A stretch of 64,000 bases of DNA from JADJRH01 sp046351455 (GTDB lineage Bacteria > Myxococcota_A > Polyangia > Polyangiales > Polyangiaceae). Below the pieces are notes generated by a model. That model made no database searches. It saw only the letters and a list, made by a program, of their open reading frames with translations, and was not told the origin of the DNA. The position numbers and the translations under genes are program-made. Location: the NCBI GenBank assembly GCA_046351455.1, contig JAXLYM010000004.1, positions 62,001-126,000 on the forward strand, written 5' to 3'. Positions 52,462 through 61,389 of the stretch are shown here, in pieces (the stretch's first letter is position 1; each line of letters starts with the position of its first letter).

Positions 52462-53406
52462 TCAGAAAGCGCCGGTGATCAGCGCGCCGCCGCTCGACGC
52501 GGAGACGACTGGCACGATCGTGACCCCCGTCTTCGCCGGCGCGGCCTGCGATTTGCGGGCCGGGAGCACGAAGTAGAGCCCCGCCGCGGCCGCCGCGACA
52601 CCCCCGAACACGAACGCCACGACTCCGGTGTTGCCGAGGGCGTCCGCGCCGGTCGACGCGTCCTTCAGGGCCTTGCACTTCGTCGGATCCGCCTGACAGC
52701 CGGCCACGCTGCCGAGCTCGTCATGGAGCTTCTGCGCTTCGCCCTTCTTGCCCTCCGCCGCGCCGACCAGCGCCGCGCCCAAGATCACGCCCGCCACGCC
52801 GACGCCGCCGAGCACGTACCCGGGGATCGGGCTGCGCGCGCCCGTGTCCGGCTGGAGCGTGAGCGTCACGTCTTGGTTATCCCCGGCCTTCAAATCCAGG
52901 GTTTTGTGCTCCGAACGGTAGCCCGGCGCGCTCGCCTCGACGGTGGTCTTGCCCGGATCCAGGTAGACGTCGTTGCCGGCGGCGTCGCTCGCGAGCGTGA
53001 CGCTGCCCACCTTGATCGTGACGTCCTTGACGAAGGCCTTCACGCGGATCGTCGCGATCTGCTTCTTCACCTCGGCGAGCGACGTCTCGGTGTTCTTGCG
53101 CAGCTCCTCGTCCCCGGTGAGCGGGAAGGTGCGGAGGGCGTAGGCGAAGTGCTCCGCCGCGTCCTTGTACTTGCCGAGGCGCATCTCCGCCTGGCCCATG
53201 ATCGCGGCCAGATCGTAGACCTTCGTCACCTTCCAGGCGGCCTGATACTCGGTGAGCGCGGCCTCGTATTTCTCCGCTTCGAAGGCGGCGTTGCCCTTCG
53301 CGAAGTGGTCCTCGGCCTCGCCCGCGCGCGCCGGGGCGGCGGAGAAGATCGCGCCCGCGAGCACGACAGCGCACAGAACGGAACGTCGCATCGTTGCCGG
53401 TTGCAT
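52462..53406 (-). CDS. TPR - PEGA-like - two-helix protein (module gene 1, copy B)
   Basis: A 314-residue exported protein. The ATG at 53406 has a G-rich site just upstream; 53391 is another start. After a signal (ending AARA) comes a TPR part (HFAKGNAAFEAEKYEAALTE, MGQAEMRLGKYKDAAEHF). Then a PEGA-like beta domain (VGSVTLASDAAGNDVYLDPG, ASAPGYRSEHKTL) is followed by two hydrophobic helices flanking a loop with two Cys and ADALGNTGV, and the beta-like end GGALITGAF. This C-terminal part matches the protein at 40822-41460. PEGA and TPR suggest envelope scaffolding. The Gly-rich lipoprotein gene follows after 47 bp. Confidence 0.75.
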   Translation of the reverse strand: MQPATMRRSVLCAVVLAGAIFSAAPARAGEAEDHFAKGNAAFEAEKYEAALTEYQAAWKVTKVYDLAAIMGQAEMRLGKYKDAAEHFAYALRTFPLTGDEELRKNTETSLAEVKKQIATIRVKAFVKDVTIKVGSVTLASDAAGNDVYLDPGKTTVEASAPGYRSEHKTLDLKAGDNQDVTLTLQPDTGARSPIPGYVLGGVGVAGVILGAALVGAAEGKKGEAQKLHDELGSVAGCQADPTKCKALKDASTGADALGNTGVVAFVFGGVAAAAAGLYFVLPARKSQAAPAKTGVTIVPVVSASSGGALITGAF

Positions 53407-53503
53407 CGCCCCCTTTTTACCCGTCCGCGGCCGCGCGGGAAGGCCAATATGTTCCCGGGTGGCCGAAAGGACAATCTCGTTCCGATCGCGCGGGCGGCGC
53501 GGG

Positions 53504-54784
53504 TCACTGCGGCGCAGGCAACGCCACGCAGCCGCCGGTGAACGGATTCGGCACCTGGCCCTGCGGACACGTGGGCACGCTCTGCGGGATGCTGGAGGGC
53601 GCGCCGCTCGGCCACGAAGAGGGCAGTCCGGGGATGGACGGGACTCCGCTGCTCGTGGTCGGCACGCACACGCCGAGGATCGCCGTCTGACCGCCCGGAC
53701 AGCCGGCCGCCGGAGCCGTCCCGGGAGGGAGCGGCGCGCCCGCGGGGCTCACCTTGAGGTGGTACGCGTAAATGAGGTGCGTCCGCAGCATGCTCTCGGG
53801 GATCCAGGCGTATCCGCCCTGGCCCCACGAGGTGCCCCACGAGTTCTGGAACAGCACGTCTCGCCCCATCGGCCCGACGCGGTATCCCTGGAGGGCGACG
53901 CCGTGGCCCGTGTTGTTCTGGGGCGGATAATAAGGCAGGTAGCCGGTGTTCTTGACGTCGGGCGACTCCCACGACGGGCGGTAGAAGTCGAGCGCCACCC
54001 ACACGGCCTCTCCGTCGGCGAGGAGCGCGAAGATCTGGTCCAGATCGTCCTTCGACATGCGCTCGAACGCGTCCACCCGGTAATAACCGTACTGATCGGC
54101 GCGCGCCATCTCCCCCAGGAGCATCGGATTGTACTTCGCGCTGCCGGGCGACACGTTGTAGTACGAGCCGCAGCCGGAGGCCGAAGAGTCGTTGCCGGCG
54201 AACTGGCATGCTCGCGCCGGATCGTACGGCCAGACAGGCTCCGCCGTGAGGGGGACGCCCTTCAAGAGGCCGAGATCGACTCCCTGGTACTTCGCGAACA
54301 CGTGCAGCGGAGACACCACGTCTCCCCGGCCCATCTTGCGAATGGCGGTGTCCATCACCGCGGTGACGGCGAACCCCGCGCACGCGCCGACCTGCTGTTG
54401 ATCCTTGATGGGGCCGGTGAGGCCGGTCGCGCGGTGATCCACGACGGCGGGGAGGCTGCCGGCGATCACCATCCGCGGCACGTAGGCCACGGCGTTTCCC
54501 ACGCTGCGCATCGTCGAGCAATCGATGCTGGCGGCGAGCTGCGGTGGGAGGCCCGGGAGCGGACAGGGGATCTGCGATTGGAGCTGCGCGATCGTGCCGA
54601 GGAGCGTCGACACGGCGTTCGGCGGAGCCGCGGGCGGCGGGCCGACGGGCTGTTGCGGAGCCGGCTGCTGCTGCTGCGGATAGCCACCGTAATACGGTTG
54701 TTGCGGGCCCTGGGGCGCCGGCTGCGAGGAGGAGCACGCGGTGAGCGAGCCGAGGAGGGCGACAAGACAAGCGCGACGAAGCAT
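53504..54784 (-). CDS. Papain-family (C1) cysteine protease lipoprotein
   Basis: A 426-residue secreted protease. ATG 54784 gives a leader ending in LTAC, a lipoprotein signal; the longer in-frame start at 54847 has no support. A Gln/Pro-rich linker follows. The catalytic Cys is in QQVGACAGFA (about residue 135), the His in NTGHGVALQGY, and the Asn in FQNSWGTSWGQGGYAW, so the papain triad is complete. The usual CGSCW is ACAGF, which is a common bacterial variant. No inhibitory pro-domain is obvious. The tail is Pro/Ser-rich with a small Cys motif. It acts outside the cell, substrate unknown. Confidence 0.88.
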   Translation of the reverse strand: MLRRACLVALLGSLTACSSSQPAPQGPQQPYYGGYPQQQQPAPQQPVGPPPAAPPNAVSTLLGTIAQLQSQIPCPLPGLPPQLAASIDCSTMRSVGNAVAYVPRMVIAGSLPAVVDHRATGLTGPIKDQQQVGACAGFAVTAVMDTAIRKMGRGDVVSPLHVFAKYQGVDLGLLKGVPLTAEPVWPYDPARACQFAGNDSSASGCGSYYNVSPGSAKYNPMLLGEMARADQYGYYRVDAFERMSKDDLDQIFALLADGEAVWVALDFYRPSWESPDVKNTGYLPYYPPQNNTGHGVALQGYRVGPMGRDVLFQNSWGTSWGQGGYAWIPESMLRTHLIYAYHLKVSPAGAPLPPGTAPAAGCPGGQTAILGVCVPTTSSGVPSIPGLPSSWPSGAPSSIPQSVPTCPQGQVPNPFTGGCVALPAPQ

Positions 54785-54892
54785 CGTGAGAGGAGAGAAC
54801 GGGCGACGCTCCGGTTCATTCTGGCGCTTGGTTGCTCGGCTCACCACAAATCGTTCTTAGCACGAATTCGCCTGAATTTGGCTGGATCCGAG

Positions 54893-54946
54893 GCACAAAA
54901 AGGCGAAGGCCCGTTCGCAGGTGCCTTGTCGGGTGCGAACGGGCCT
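54893..54946 (-). terminator. Strong terminator of the GIDE-like gene
   Basis: A perfect 13-bp stem (AGGCCCGTTCGCA and its complement, 54907-54919 and 54934-54946) with a 14-nt loop lies 40 bp after the stop of the minus-strand gene. On the minus strand a T-run (CCTTTTTG) follows. A clear factor-independent terminator. Confidence 0.8.
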
Positions 54947-54986
54947 CGTCCTGAAAAGGGGCAGTCGGTGCCCCTCGTCGAGGTGC

Positions 54987-55994
54987 CTACTTCTTCGGCT
55001 TCAGGATGATCGTCGGCTTCTTGGTGGTGGCCGTGGGCGCCGCGGTGGTGGTGGGGGCCGCGGATTTCGCGGTGGTCGCGGTGGTGGCCTTGGTGGGCGT
55101 GCCGGCCTTCACCGGGGCTGCGGCCGTCGCGGTGCCGCTCGGGGCCTCCGCGGGCTCGTCCGTCGCCGTGGCCGACGCGCTGGCCGCAGCCGCCGCCGCC
55201 GAAGCCTGCGCCGCCGCCGCCGAAGCGCTCGCCGCCGCCGCCGCTTCGAGCTCCGCCTTCGAGGGGCCCATCATCGACGCGACGATCGCGAGGATGATGC
55301 CGACGCCGAGGCCGGCGCCGCCGCCGATGAGCGCGATCTTCGCGGTCTTGGTGGCGTCCGCGAGGTACTGGTCGCGGGTCTTCTGCGACACGAGCATGTT
55401 GCGCCACTTCGGGGCGACGATCATGCCGCCGCCGTCCGCGACCTTGCCGCAGACGTAGAGCGAGGGCTGCACGGGCAGCGCCTTCTCTTCGACGGTGTAC
55501 TTGGTGCCCATCGAGAGGATGCCGGTGTTGAGGGCGTAGTTGCCGAACATCATCGAGCCGCCGACGATGCCCTTGAGGAGGCCGGTCTCCTGCGACTGCT
55601 CACGGCGCTGGAGCGGCTCGAAATCCCCACCTTCGCGGAGATCGACCCAGACGGGGCCGGAGCCGTCGTTGATGGCGAACTGGGCCGCCATCTTCTGGTG
55701 CTCGATGTCCTTGCTCTTGGTGGTGTCGCCCTCTTTCCAGGAAGCGGTGACCTTCAGCTCGTAATAGAGGCACTGAATCCCCTGCATCGGGGAGATGAGT
55801 GGCTGTTGCACCATCACCTGGCCCTGCGCGCTGATCTGGCCTTTCGGGCCGGCCACGGCCGCGCCGCGGGCCACGACGTCGCCGGTGGTCGCGAGGGGCG
55901 CGTCGAGGATGCGACCCGCGCGGACGCGATAGATGATGCCGACGATCAAACCGATGATGCCCGCGCAGATGAGAAGACCGGCTACAGCGCCCAT
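54987..55994 (-). CDS. Membrane protein with GIDE-like domain
   Basis: A 335-residue membrane protein, ATG 55994 with AGGAG upstream. The first helix is MGAVAGLLICAGIIGLIVGI. The next 190 residues match the pattern of the GIDE domain, known from the mitochondrial E3 ligase MUL1 and from many bacteria: PLISPMQGIQCLYYELKV, KSKDIEHQKMAAQFAI, GPVWVDLREGG and KYTVEEKALPV. A second helix (IALIGGGAGLGVGIILAIVASMM) leads to an Ala/Thr/Lys-rich tail of about 90 residues. There is no RING domain. In bacteria the role is unknown. It probably lies in the inner membrane with the domain outside. Confidence 0.75.
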   Translation of the reverse strand: MGAVAGLLICAGIIGLIVGIIYRVRAGRILDAPLATTGDVVARGAAVAGPKGQISAQGQVMVQQPLISPMQGIQCLYYELKVTASWKEGDTTKSKDIEHQKMAAQFAINDGSGPVWVDLREGGDFEPLQRREQSQETGLLKGIVGGSMMFGNYALNTGILSMGTKYTVEEKALPVQPSLYVCGKVADGGGMIVAPKWRNMLVSQKTRDQYLADATKTAKIALIGGGAGLGVGIILAIVASMMGPSKAELEAAAAASASAAAAQASAAAAAASASATATDEPAEAPSGTATAAAPVKAGTPTKATTATTAKSAAPTTTAAPTATTKKPTIILKPKK

Positions 55995-56095
55995 GTCCGT
56001 GTTGCTCCTGTGGGAGGTCGATGCTTCCGGGGCACATCGCCTCCGGGACGGGCGCATTGGTAAACCAAGTTCCAAAAAAGCGCGCGTCAAAATGC

Positions 56096-56144
56096 GTCAA
56101 ACGGGACGCGTACCCGTTTGACGACGCCTGACCTGCCAGTCAGG
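56096..56144 (-). terminator. Double hairpin terminator of the STAND ATPase gene
   Basis: Two stems follow the stop at 56173. The nearer has 6-bp arms CCTGAC/GTCAGG (56127-56144). The farther has perfect 10-bp arms GTCAAACGGG / CCCGTTTGAC (56096-56122, 7-nt loop), then on the minus strand a run of T (GCTTTTTTGG). Good factor-independent layout. Confidence 0.65.
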
Positions 56145-56172
56145 ACGGCGCGGATGTTCGGGCTTGCGGGAG

Positions 56173-58920
56173 TCAGTCGGCGCCGCGCACCGTCACGATG
56201 TCGCCAGCGAGCAAGTAGCCGTCCTCCGAGGTGCGCAGGAGATCGCGGAGGCCCATCTTGCGCAGCGTCGAGATCGCGACACGCACGCGGTGGGCGGCGG
56301 CCTCCGGGAGGACGCGCTCACCGGGCCACGCGGCGGCGAGGAGCGCGTCCCATCCGAGGGCGGCGCCGGGGCGCGCGATCCGCTCGTCCGCGAGGCGATC
56401 CAGCATTTTTGCGAGCTGGCGGCGACGATCGAGCGCGACGCGATCTCCGTGCGGCGCGCGGAACCAGAGGCCGGACGGGCCGACGATCAACGCGTCGTCC
56501 GGAGGCGGCGGGGGCGGCGCGACGGAGGCGTGATCGTCCTCGGGCGCGAGGGCGAGCGCGACGCGGAGGTGCGCGGATCGGGGCGCGAACGATCGCACGG
56601 TCGCGAGCGCCTCCGGGCGGGACGGGCCCGCGGGATCGATCCACTCGACGAGGGCCGGCAGCGTCGGATCGCCCGAACGGGCGGCCGTTTCGCGCGCGCG
56701 CTCCCGCGTGGCCGCGGCCTCGGCGGTGCGGCCGATGCGCCGCTCCAGCTCCGAGAAGTGCCACAAAAACAGGGTCGCGTGCGCGTCGTCGACGGCGGCC
56801 GCGCCGGGGGCGGTGACCGCGACGAGCCGCGCGAACGCCTCCGCATCGTCGCCGGCGATGCGCTGCGCGACGCCGAGGAGGCCCGTGAACAGCGCCTCGC
56901 ACGGCACGAGCCCCATCGCGCCGAGCGCCGCCGCCGCGCGCTCCAGGTGCAGGCGACCGACGGCCGCGAGATCCGAAGACGCAGGCTCGGCGGCGGACGG
57001 CCCGTTGCCTTCGCGGTGGTTCGCGGACGGCGCGGAGCCGTCGCGACGGCGCGGCATGCCGGCGAGCACGTCGACGAAGCCGAGCCAGCCGGTCGCGACC
57101 GCGTCGGCGCGCGCGGAGGACGCGGCCCGCGCGAGGGACATCGCCTGCTCCAGGTGCGCGCGCGCGGCCGGGAGATCGTCGCGATCCGCTGCAAATCGCG
57201 CCAGAAGCACGCGATCGTTCGCCTCGCCGGCGGCGTCCGCGTGCGCGCGGTGGATCGAGAGCGCGCGCTCCGCGAGGGCGACGCCTTCCTCGACGCGGCC
57301 CGCGCGGTACGTCGCCTCCGCGAGGCTCGCGATCGCCGTCGCGGCGGAGGGAGCGTCGCCGATCTGGAGGAACGTGTCCGACGCGCGCTGGAAGTGCTCG
57401 CGCGCCGCCGCGGCCTCTCCGCGCCGAGCGAGCGCCTCACCGAGGGCCAGCGTGCACCGCGCGTCGAGCGGCGCGTCGTGGAGCGTCCGCGCCACCGCGA
57501 GCGCGCGCACCAGATCGCGGTTGCCGCCGCGCACGTCGCCGCGCGAGAGCAGGAGCGCCCCGCGCGCGTGCAGCGCCCGCGCCGAGAGCCGCGGATCCGC
57601 GCCCGAGTCCTTCGTCGCCGTGAGCACCGGATCCAGCGCGCGCACGAACGTCTCCAGCGGCCCCGTCTCCGGCGCGACCGCCGCGAGCACGAGCAGCGCC
57701 CGCAGGGCAGGCTCCGCCGCGCGCGCCGACACCGGCCCGCGGCCGAGCACGCGCTCGATCACCTCCAGCAGGTTCTCGCGCTCCGCGAGGACGCGCGCCC
57801 GGTGCAGCGCGCCGTCCTTCCCGTGCAGCTTCCGCTCGTGCTCCTCCGCGGCGCGGACGACGTGGTGCGCGTGCCGCTCGCACGCCGCGTCGCGATCCGC
57901 CGCCGAGAGCTTGTCGAGCGCGAACGCGCGCACGCCCGAGAGCATCGTGAGCCGCAGCTCGCCGGGCACCAGCGCGTCCGCCGTGCACAGCAGCGATCGT
58001 CGCCGCAGCGACGTGAGCACGTCGATCACGCCGGCCCCGCCGAACGGGGAGAGATCGACGACGGCCTCCGCGGCCTCGAGCGTGAAACCGCCGCGGAACA
58101 CCGCGCACTGCGCGAGCGCGCTCTGCTCTTCGGGCGCGAGCGTCTGGTACGAGGCGTCGATCGCGAGCGCGAGCGTGGCGTGCCGATCGCCCGCGCGGGC
58201 GCCCTGTTTTTTGAGGAGATCGAAGCGGCTCGACATCCGGTGCAGGAGCGCGCGCGCGCCCATCACCGCCATCCGAGGCGCGCACAGCTCGATCGCGAGC
58301 GGCAGCCCGTCGAGCTCGCTCACGAGCGCGGCCACGAACGGGGCCTCCGCGTCGGTGAGCGTGTAGCCGGGCCGAGCGCGCTGCGCCTGCCGCACGAACA
58401 GCTCCACCGCGTCGCCCGTCGCCTCGCCTTGTCGCGGCAGCGGGAGCGGCGCCAATTCGAACACGTGCTCCTCGGCGAACCCGAGCGGCGCGCGCGACGT
58501 CACGAGCAGCGCCGCGGATGGAGCCGCGGCGAGCCACGTGGCCACGATCTCCGCCGCGATCGGCGCGACGCCTTCCATCTCATCGAGCACGAGCAGCGCG
58601 TCGCCGCGCGCGTCGAGGACCGCGCCGAGCCCTGCGGCGCCGCCCTTCCCGGTGGAGGCGCCGATCGCCTGCCCGACCGCGTCGCACATCGAGGCCGCGT
58701 CGCGCGCGTCGCCGAGATCGCAGCGCCACACCTCGGCGAAGCGTCCCTCCGCGAGGAGCGCCTCCGCGACGTCGATCGCGAGCCGCGTCTTGCCCACGCC
58801 GGCGGCCCCGGTGATCGTGATCGCCCGCGCGTCCCCGCGCAGCATCGCGAGCAGCGCGGCGCGCTCGTCCCGCCGCCCCACGAGCGGCAATGGCGACGGC
58901 GAGAGGTTCGTCCGGGTCAC
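56173..58920 (-). CDS. STAND-type ATPase regulator with TPR region and C-terminal winged helix
   Basis: A 915-residue signal-transducing ATPase. GTG 58920 begins near the ATPase domain. Walker A is GAAGVGKTR (about 38-46), followed by LLVLDEMEG (Walker B) and VTSRAPLGF (sensor-like), the pattern of NB-ARC/AfsR-like proteins. A SLRRRSLL helical segment and long TPR-like repeats (about 370-720) follow. The last 100 residues look like an OmpR/AfsR-type winged helix (ALGWDALLAAAWPGERV, HRVRVAISTLRKMGLRDLL, GYLL). In classical SARP regulators this DNA-binding domain is N-terminal, and here it is C-terminal. Divergent from a kinase gene; the two starts are 102 bp apart. Confidence 0.85.
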   Translation of the reverse strand: MTRTNLSPSPLPLVGRRDERAALLAMLRGDARAITITGAAGVGKTRLAIDVAEALLAEGRFAEVWRCDLGDARDAASMCDAVGQAIGASTGKGGAAGLGAVLDARGDALLVLDEMEGVAPIAAEIVATWLAAAPSAALLVTSRAPLGFAEEHVFELAPLPLPRQGEATGDAVELFVRQAQRARPGYTLTDAEAPFVAALVSELDGLPLAIELCAPRMAVMGARALLHRMSSRFDLLKKQGARAGDRHATLALAIDASYQTLAPEEQSALAQCAVFRGGFTLEAAEAVVDLSPFGGAGVIDVLTSLRRRSLLCTADALVPGELRLTMLSGVRAFALDKLSAADRDAACERHAHHVVRAAEEHERKLHGKDGALHRARVLAERENLLEVIERVLGRGPVSARAAEPALRALLVLAAVAPETGPLETFVRALDPVLTATKDSGADPRLSARALHARGALLLSRGDVRGGNRDLVRALAVARTLHDAPLDARCTLALGEALARRGEAAAAREHFQRASDTFLQIGDAPSAATAIASLAEATYRAGRVEEGVALAERALSIHRAHADAAGEANDRVLLARFAADRDDLPAARAHLEQAMSLARAASSARADAVATGWLGFVDVLAGMPRRRDGSAPSANHREGNGPSAAEPASSDLAAVGRLHLERAAAALGAMGLVPCEALFTGLLGVAQRIAGDDAEAFARLVAVTAPGAAAVDDAHATLFLWHFSELERRIGRTAEAAATRERARETAARSGDPTLPALVEWIDPAGPSRPEALATVRSFAPRSAHLRVALALAPEDDHASVAPPPPPPDDALIVGPSGLWFRAPHGDRVALDRRRQLAKMLDRLADERIARPGAALGWDALLAAAWPGERVLPEAAAHRVRVAISTLRKMGLRDLLRTSEDGYLLAGDIVTVRGAD

Positions 58921-59022
58921 GGCCGCGAGGTTATCGCTGCGCGGGCAATTTGGGGGAGCCCGCTGCACGCTCGCTAGTCTTTGACGCCGCGGCGACGTTG
59001 CGCGACACGGCGGGCGCTCGTC

Positions 59023-60585
59023 ATGTCGCTCCTGCGCGCGCGCCTCGATCAGTATCCGCGGCTGTACGGCCGGCTGCGGAGTCGCGCGTACGTCGAGATC
59101 GTGATCGGCGCGATCGGCCTCGTCATCGGGGCGTTTCTCTCGTTCATCGGGCTCTTGCTCGCGTTCATGCCGGATCCGGAGGGCGGCGTCTGGGGCAACC
59201 GCGCGGCGGTCTTCGTCGGCGTGTTCGGCGGGGTCCTCCCGCTCGTCGGCTCGTCGTTCGCGCTTTGGCGCGGCTTCGTGAACCGCAAGCGCGCGCACGC
59301 GGCGCGGGACATCGTCGCGCTCTCGCGGATCACGCAGGTGTTCGGGGCGCGGGACGTCGCGCAGCACCTCGGCCTGCGAATGCTCGACGCCGAGCGCACG
59401 CTGCTGGACGCGCTGCACGCCGGCTTCGTGGAGGAGGTGCCGGGGACGGCAGAGCTCCCGCCAGCGACGACGACGGGCGCGAGCGGATACCCGCCCTCGG
59501 TGTCGGCCACGTACCCGAACGCGGAGCACCTGGCGCCGACGGGGCCCAACTACGCAGTTGCGCAGAGGCCCATCGCGAACACGCCTGTCGTGATCACGCC
59601 TCCTTCGCCGCTCGCGGGGTCCGCGACCGTGCAAGCGCCGATGACTCCCCATCACGCGGTCGCGGCATCGCCTTCTCCAGCGGGCCAGTCGGCGCCGCCG
59701 CCCGGAGCCACGGAGTCGCTGGTCGGCGCCGTGTTGAATGGCACGTACCAGATCGAGAAGCACCTCGGCTCCGGTGGAATGGGCGCGGTCTACGCGGCGA
59801 AGCACCTGCGGACGGGCCGTCGTTACGCGGTGAAGACGCTGCTGCCGGACGCGCAGCTCTCGCCGGACGCGATCCGGCGGTTCGAGCGCGAGGCCACCGC
59901 CGCGAGCGCGCTCGGCCACCCCGGGATCGTCGGAGTCCACGACTTTCACTCCACCGAGACAGGCCTGTTCTATCTGGTGATGGACCTCCTGGAGGGAGAG
60001 ACGCTGGATCAGCGCCTGGAGCGGACAGGCTCTCTCCCGTGGCCGGAGGCGCGCCGCATCGCCTTGGAGGCGGGGGAGGCGCTCGCGTCCGCGCACGCGA
60101 AAGGCCTCCTCCACCGCGACTTGAAGCCGGCCAATCTGTTCCTCGCGCGCGTCCCCGGGGAGGCGAAGGAGCGAGTCGTGTTGCTCGATTTCGGCCTCGC
60201 GAAGCCGATCGACAACGCGGCCGTCTCGAAGCTCACGAGCACGGGCGCCGCCGTCGGAACCCCGCTGTACATGGCGCCGGAGCAGGCCCGCGGCGAGCCC
60301 GTGGACGTGCGGTGTGACGTCTACGGATTGGGAGCGGTGCTGTACGAGATGCTGACGGGCGCCCCGCCGTTCTTCGATCGCACGCTCGCGGCGGTGTACG
60401 CGAAGCTCCTCACGGAATCGGCCCCTTCCGCGGTGCGCGCCGCGTCCCATCCGGTGCCGGAGGTGGTCGACGATTTATTGGCTTGCGCCCTCGCAAAGAC
60501 GCCCGCAGAGCGTTTCGAGACGGTGCGTGCCTTTCTGGGGGCGCTCGCGAACGTGGGGGATAAATCGGTACAGCTCGCGGTTTAG
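59023..60585 (+). CDS. Ser/Thr kinase with N-terminal membrane helices and C-terminal kinase domain
   Basis: A 520-residue membrane kinase. ATG 59023 begins a segment with two hydrophobic helices (about 25-50 and 62-80), so the membrane anchor comes first, unlike most bacterial kinases. Next is a small helical stretch with a winged-helix look (RITQVFGARDVAQHLGLRM). A Pro/Ala/Ser linker of about 110 residues leads to the kinase domain (from about 235), with LGSGGMGAVYAAKH, YAVKTLLPD, HRDLKPANLF, LLDFGLAKP and YMAPEQARG, all complete. The domain ends near the C-terminus. Divergent from the STAND ATPase gene, so it may control it. Confidence 0.92.
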   Translation: MSLLRARLDQYPRLYGRLRSRAYVEIVIGAIGLVIGAFLSFIGLLLAFMPDPEGGVWGNRAAVFVGVFGGVLPLVGSSFALWRGFVNRKRAHAARDIVALSRITQVFGARDVAQHLGLRMLDAERTLLDALHAGFVEEVPGTAELPPATTTGASGYPPSVSATYPNAEHLAPTGPNYAVAQRPIANTPVVITPPSPLAGSATVQAPMTPHHAVAASPSPAGQSAPPPGATESLVGAVLNGTYQIEKHLGSGGMGAVYAAKHLRTGRRYAVKTLLPDAQLSPDAIRRFEREATAASALGHPGIVGVHDFHSTETGLFYLVMDLLEGETLDQRLERTGSLPWPEARRIALEAGEALASAHAKGLLHRDLKPANLFLARVPGEAKERVVLLDFGLAKPIDNAAVSKLTSTGAAVGTPLYMAPEQARGEPVDVRCDVYGLGAVLYEMLTGAPPFFDRTLAAVYAKLLTESAPSAVRAASHPVPEVVDDLLACALAKTPAERFETVRAFLGALANVGDKSVQLAV

Positions 60586-60715
60586 CGCCGTGGAGCGAGG
60601 GCGTCCGACGGCGACCGAGGCAGCTCGGGATTGTCCTCGTTCGCTTTCTTATTGCTCATTTGTTCAGTGACAGTCCACCGTCGCCATGATAGGGAGGCGG
60701 CCGAGGAGCACCGTC

Positions 60716-61342
60716 ATGAGCATTGTTCTCTATCATCATCCGTTTTCGCGCGCGTCGGCCGTCATCTGGATGCTCGAGGAGGTCGGCGTCCCGTACGATC
60801 TGCGGTTCGTCGATATCCTCAAAGGGGAGCAGAAGGCGCCTGAGGTCGTCGCGCTGAACCCGATGGGCAAGCTGCCTGTCCTGACGGACGGCGACACCGT
60901 CGTCACCGAGAGCGCCGCGATTGGCCTTTACCTCGCCGATCGCTACTCCGCCGGGAAGCTCGCGCCGGCGGTCGACGATCCGGCCCGAGGCACGTATCTC
61001 CGGTGGTCCCTGTTCGCGCCGAGCGTGATCGAGCCGGGCTCGATGGCGAAGGCTGCCGGTTGGGCGTTCAAGCCCGGTCAGGCCGGATGGGGAGACTACG
61101 AGTCCATGGTTCGCGCCATGGAGAGCGCCGTCACCGGGCGTGATTTCCTGCTGGGAGACCGCTTCACGATGGCCGACGTGATCTTCGGCGGCACGCTGCG
61201 TTACATGGTGATGTTCAAGATGATCGAGGTCACGCCGGCGTTCGCCGCGTACGTGGAGCGCCTCAACGCGCGCCCGGCCCTCCAGCGGTCCGACGCCCGC
61301 AACAAGGCCATCGCCGAAGAACACGGCCTGAACCGCCCCTGA
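60716..61342 (+). CDS. Glutathione S-transferase family protein
   Basis: A cytoplasmic GST-fold protein of 208 residues. ATG 60716 has GAGGAG 8 nt upstream. The thioredoxin-like N-domain contains YHHPFSRASAVIWMLEE, then NPMGKLPVLTDGDTVVTESAAIGLYLADRY, with the cis-Pro and the ESAAI motif that bind glutathione. The helical C-domain has GRDFLLGDRFTMADVIFGGTL, the N-capping box motif. The enzyme would add glutathione to electrophiles or act as a peroxidase. The exact class is not clear. It stands alone; its end is followed by the 42-bp repeat array. Confidence 0.92.
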   Translation: MSIVLYHHPFSRASAVIWMLEEVGVPYDLRFVDILKGEQKAPEVVALNPMGKLPVLTDGDTVVTESAAIGLYLADRYSAGKLAPAVDDPARGTYLRWSLFAPSVIEPGSMAKAAGWAFKPGQAGWGDYESMVRAMESAVTGRDFLLGDRFTMADVIFGGTLRYMVMFKMIEVTPAFAAYVERLNARPALQRSDARNKAIAEEHGLNRP

Positions 61343-61389
61343 GCGGGCCGAGGCTCCCACTTCCCCCAACCAATAAGCGCCTGCCGAAG

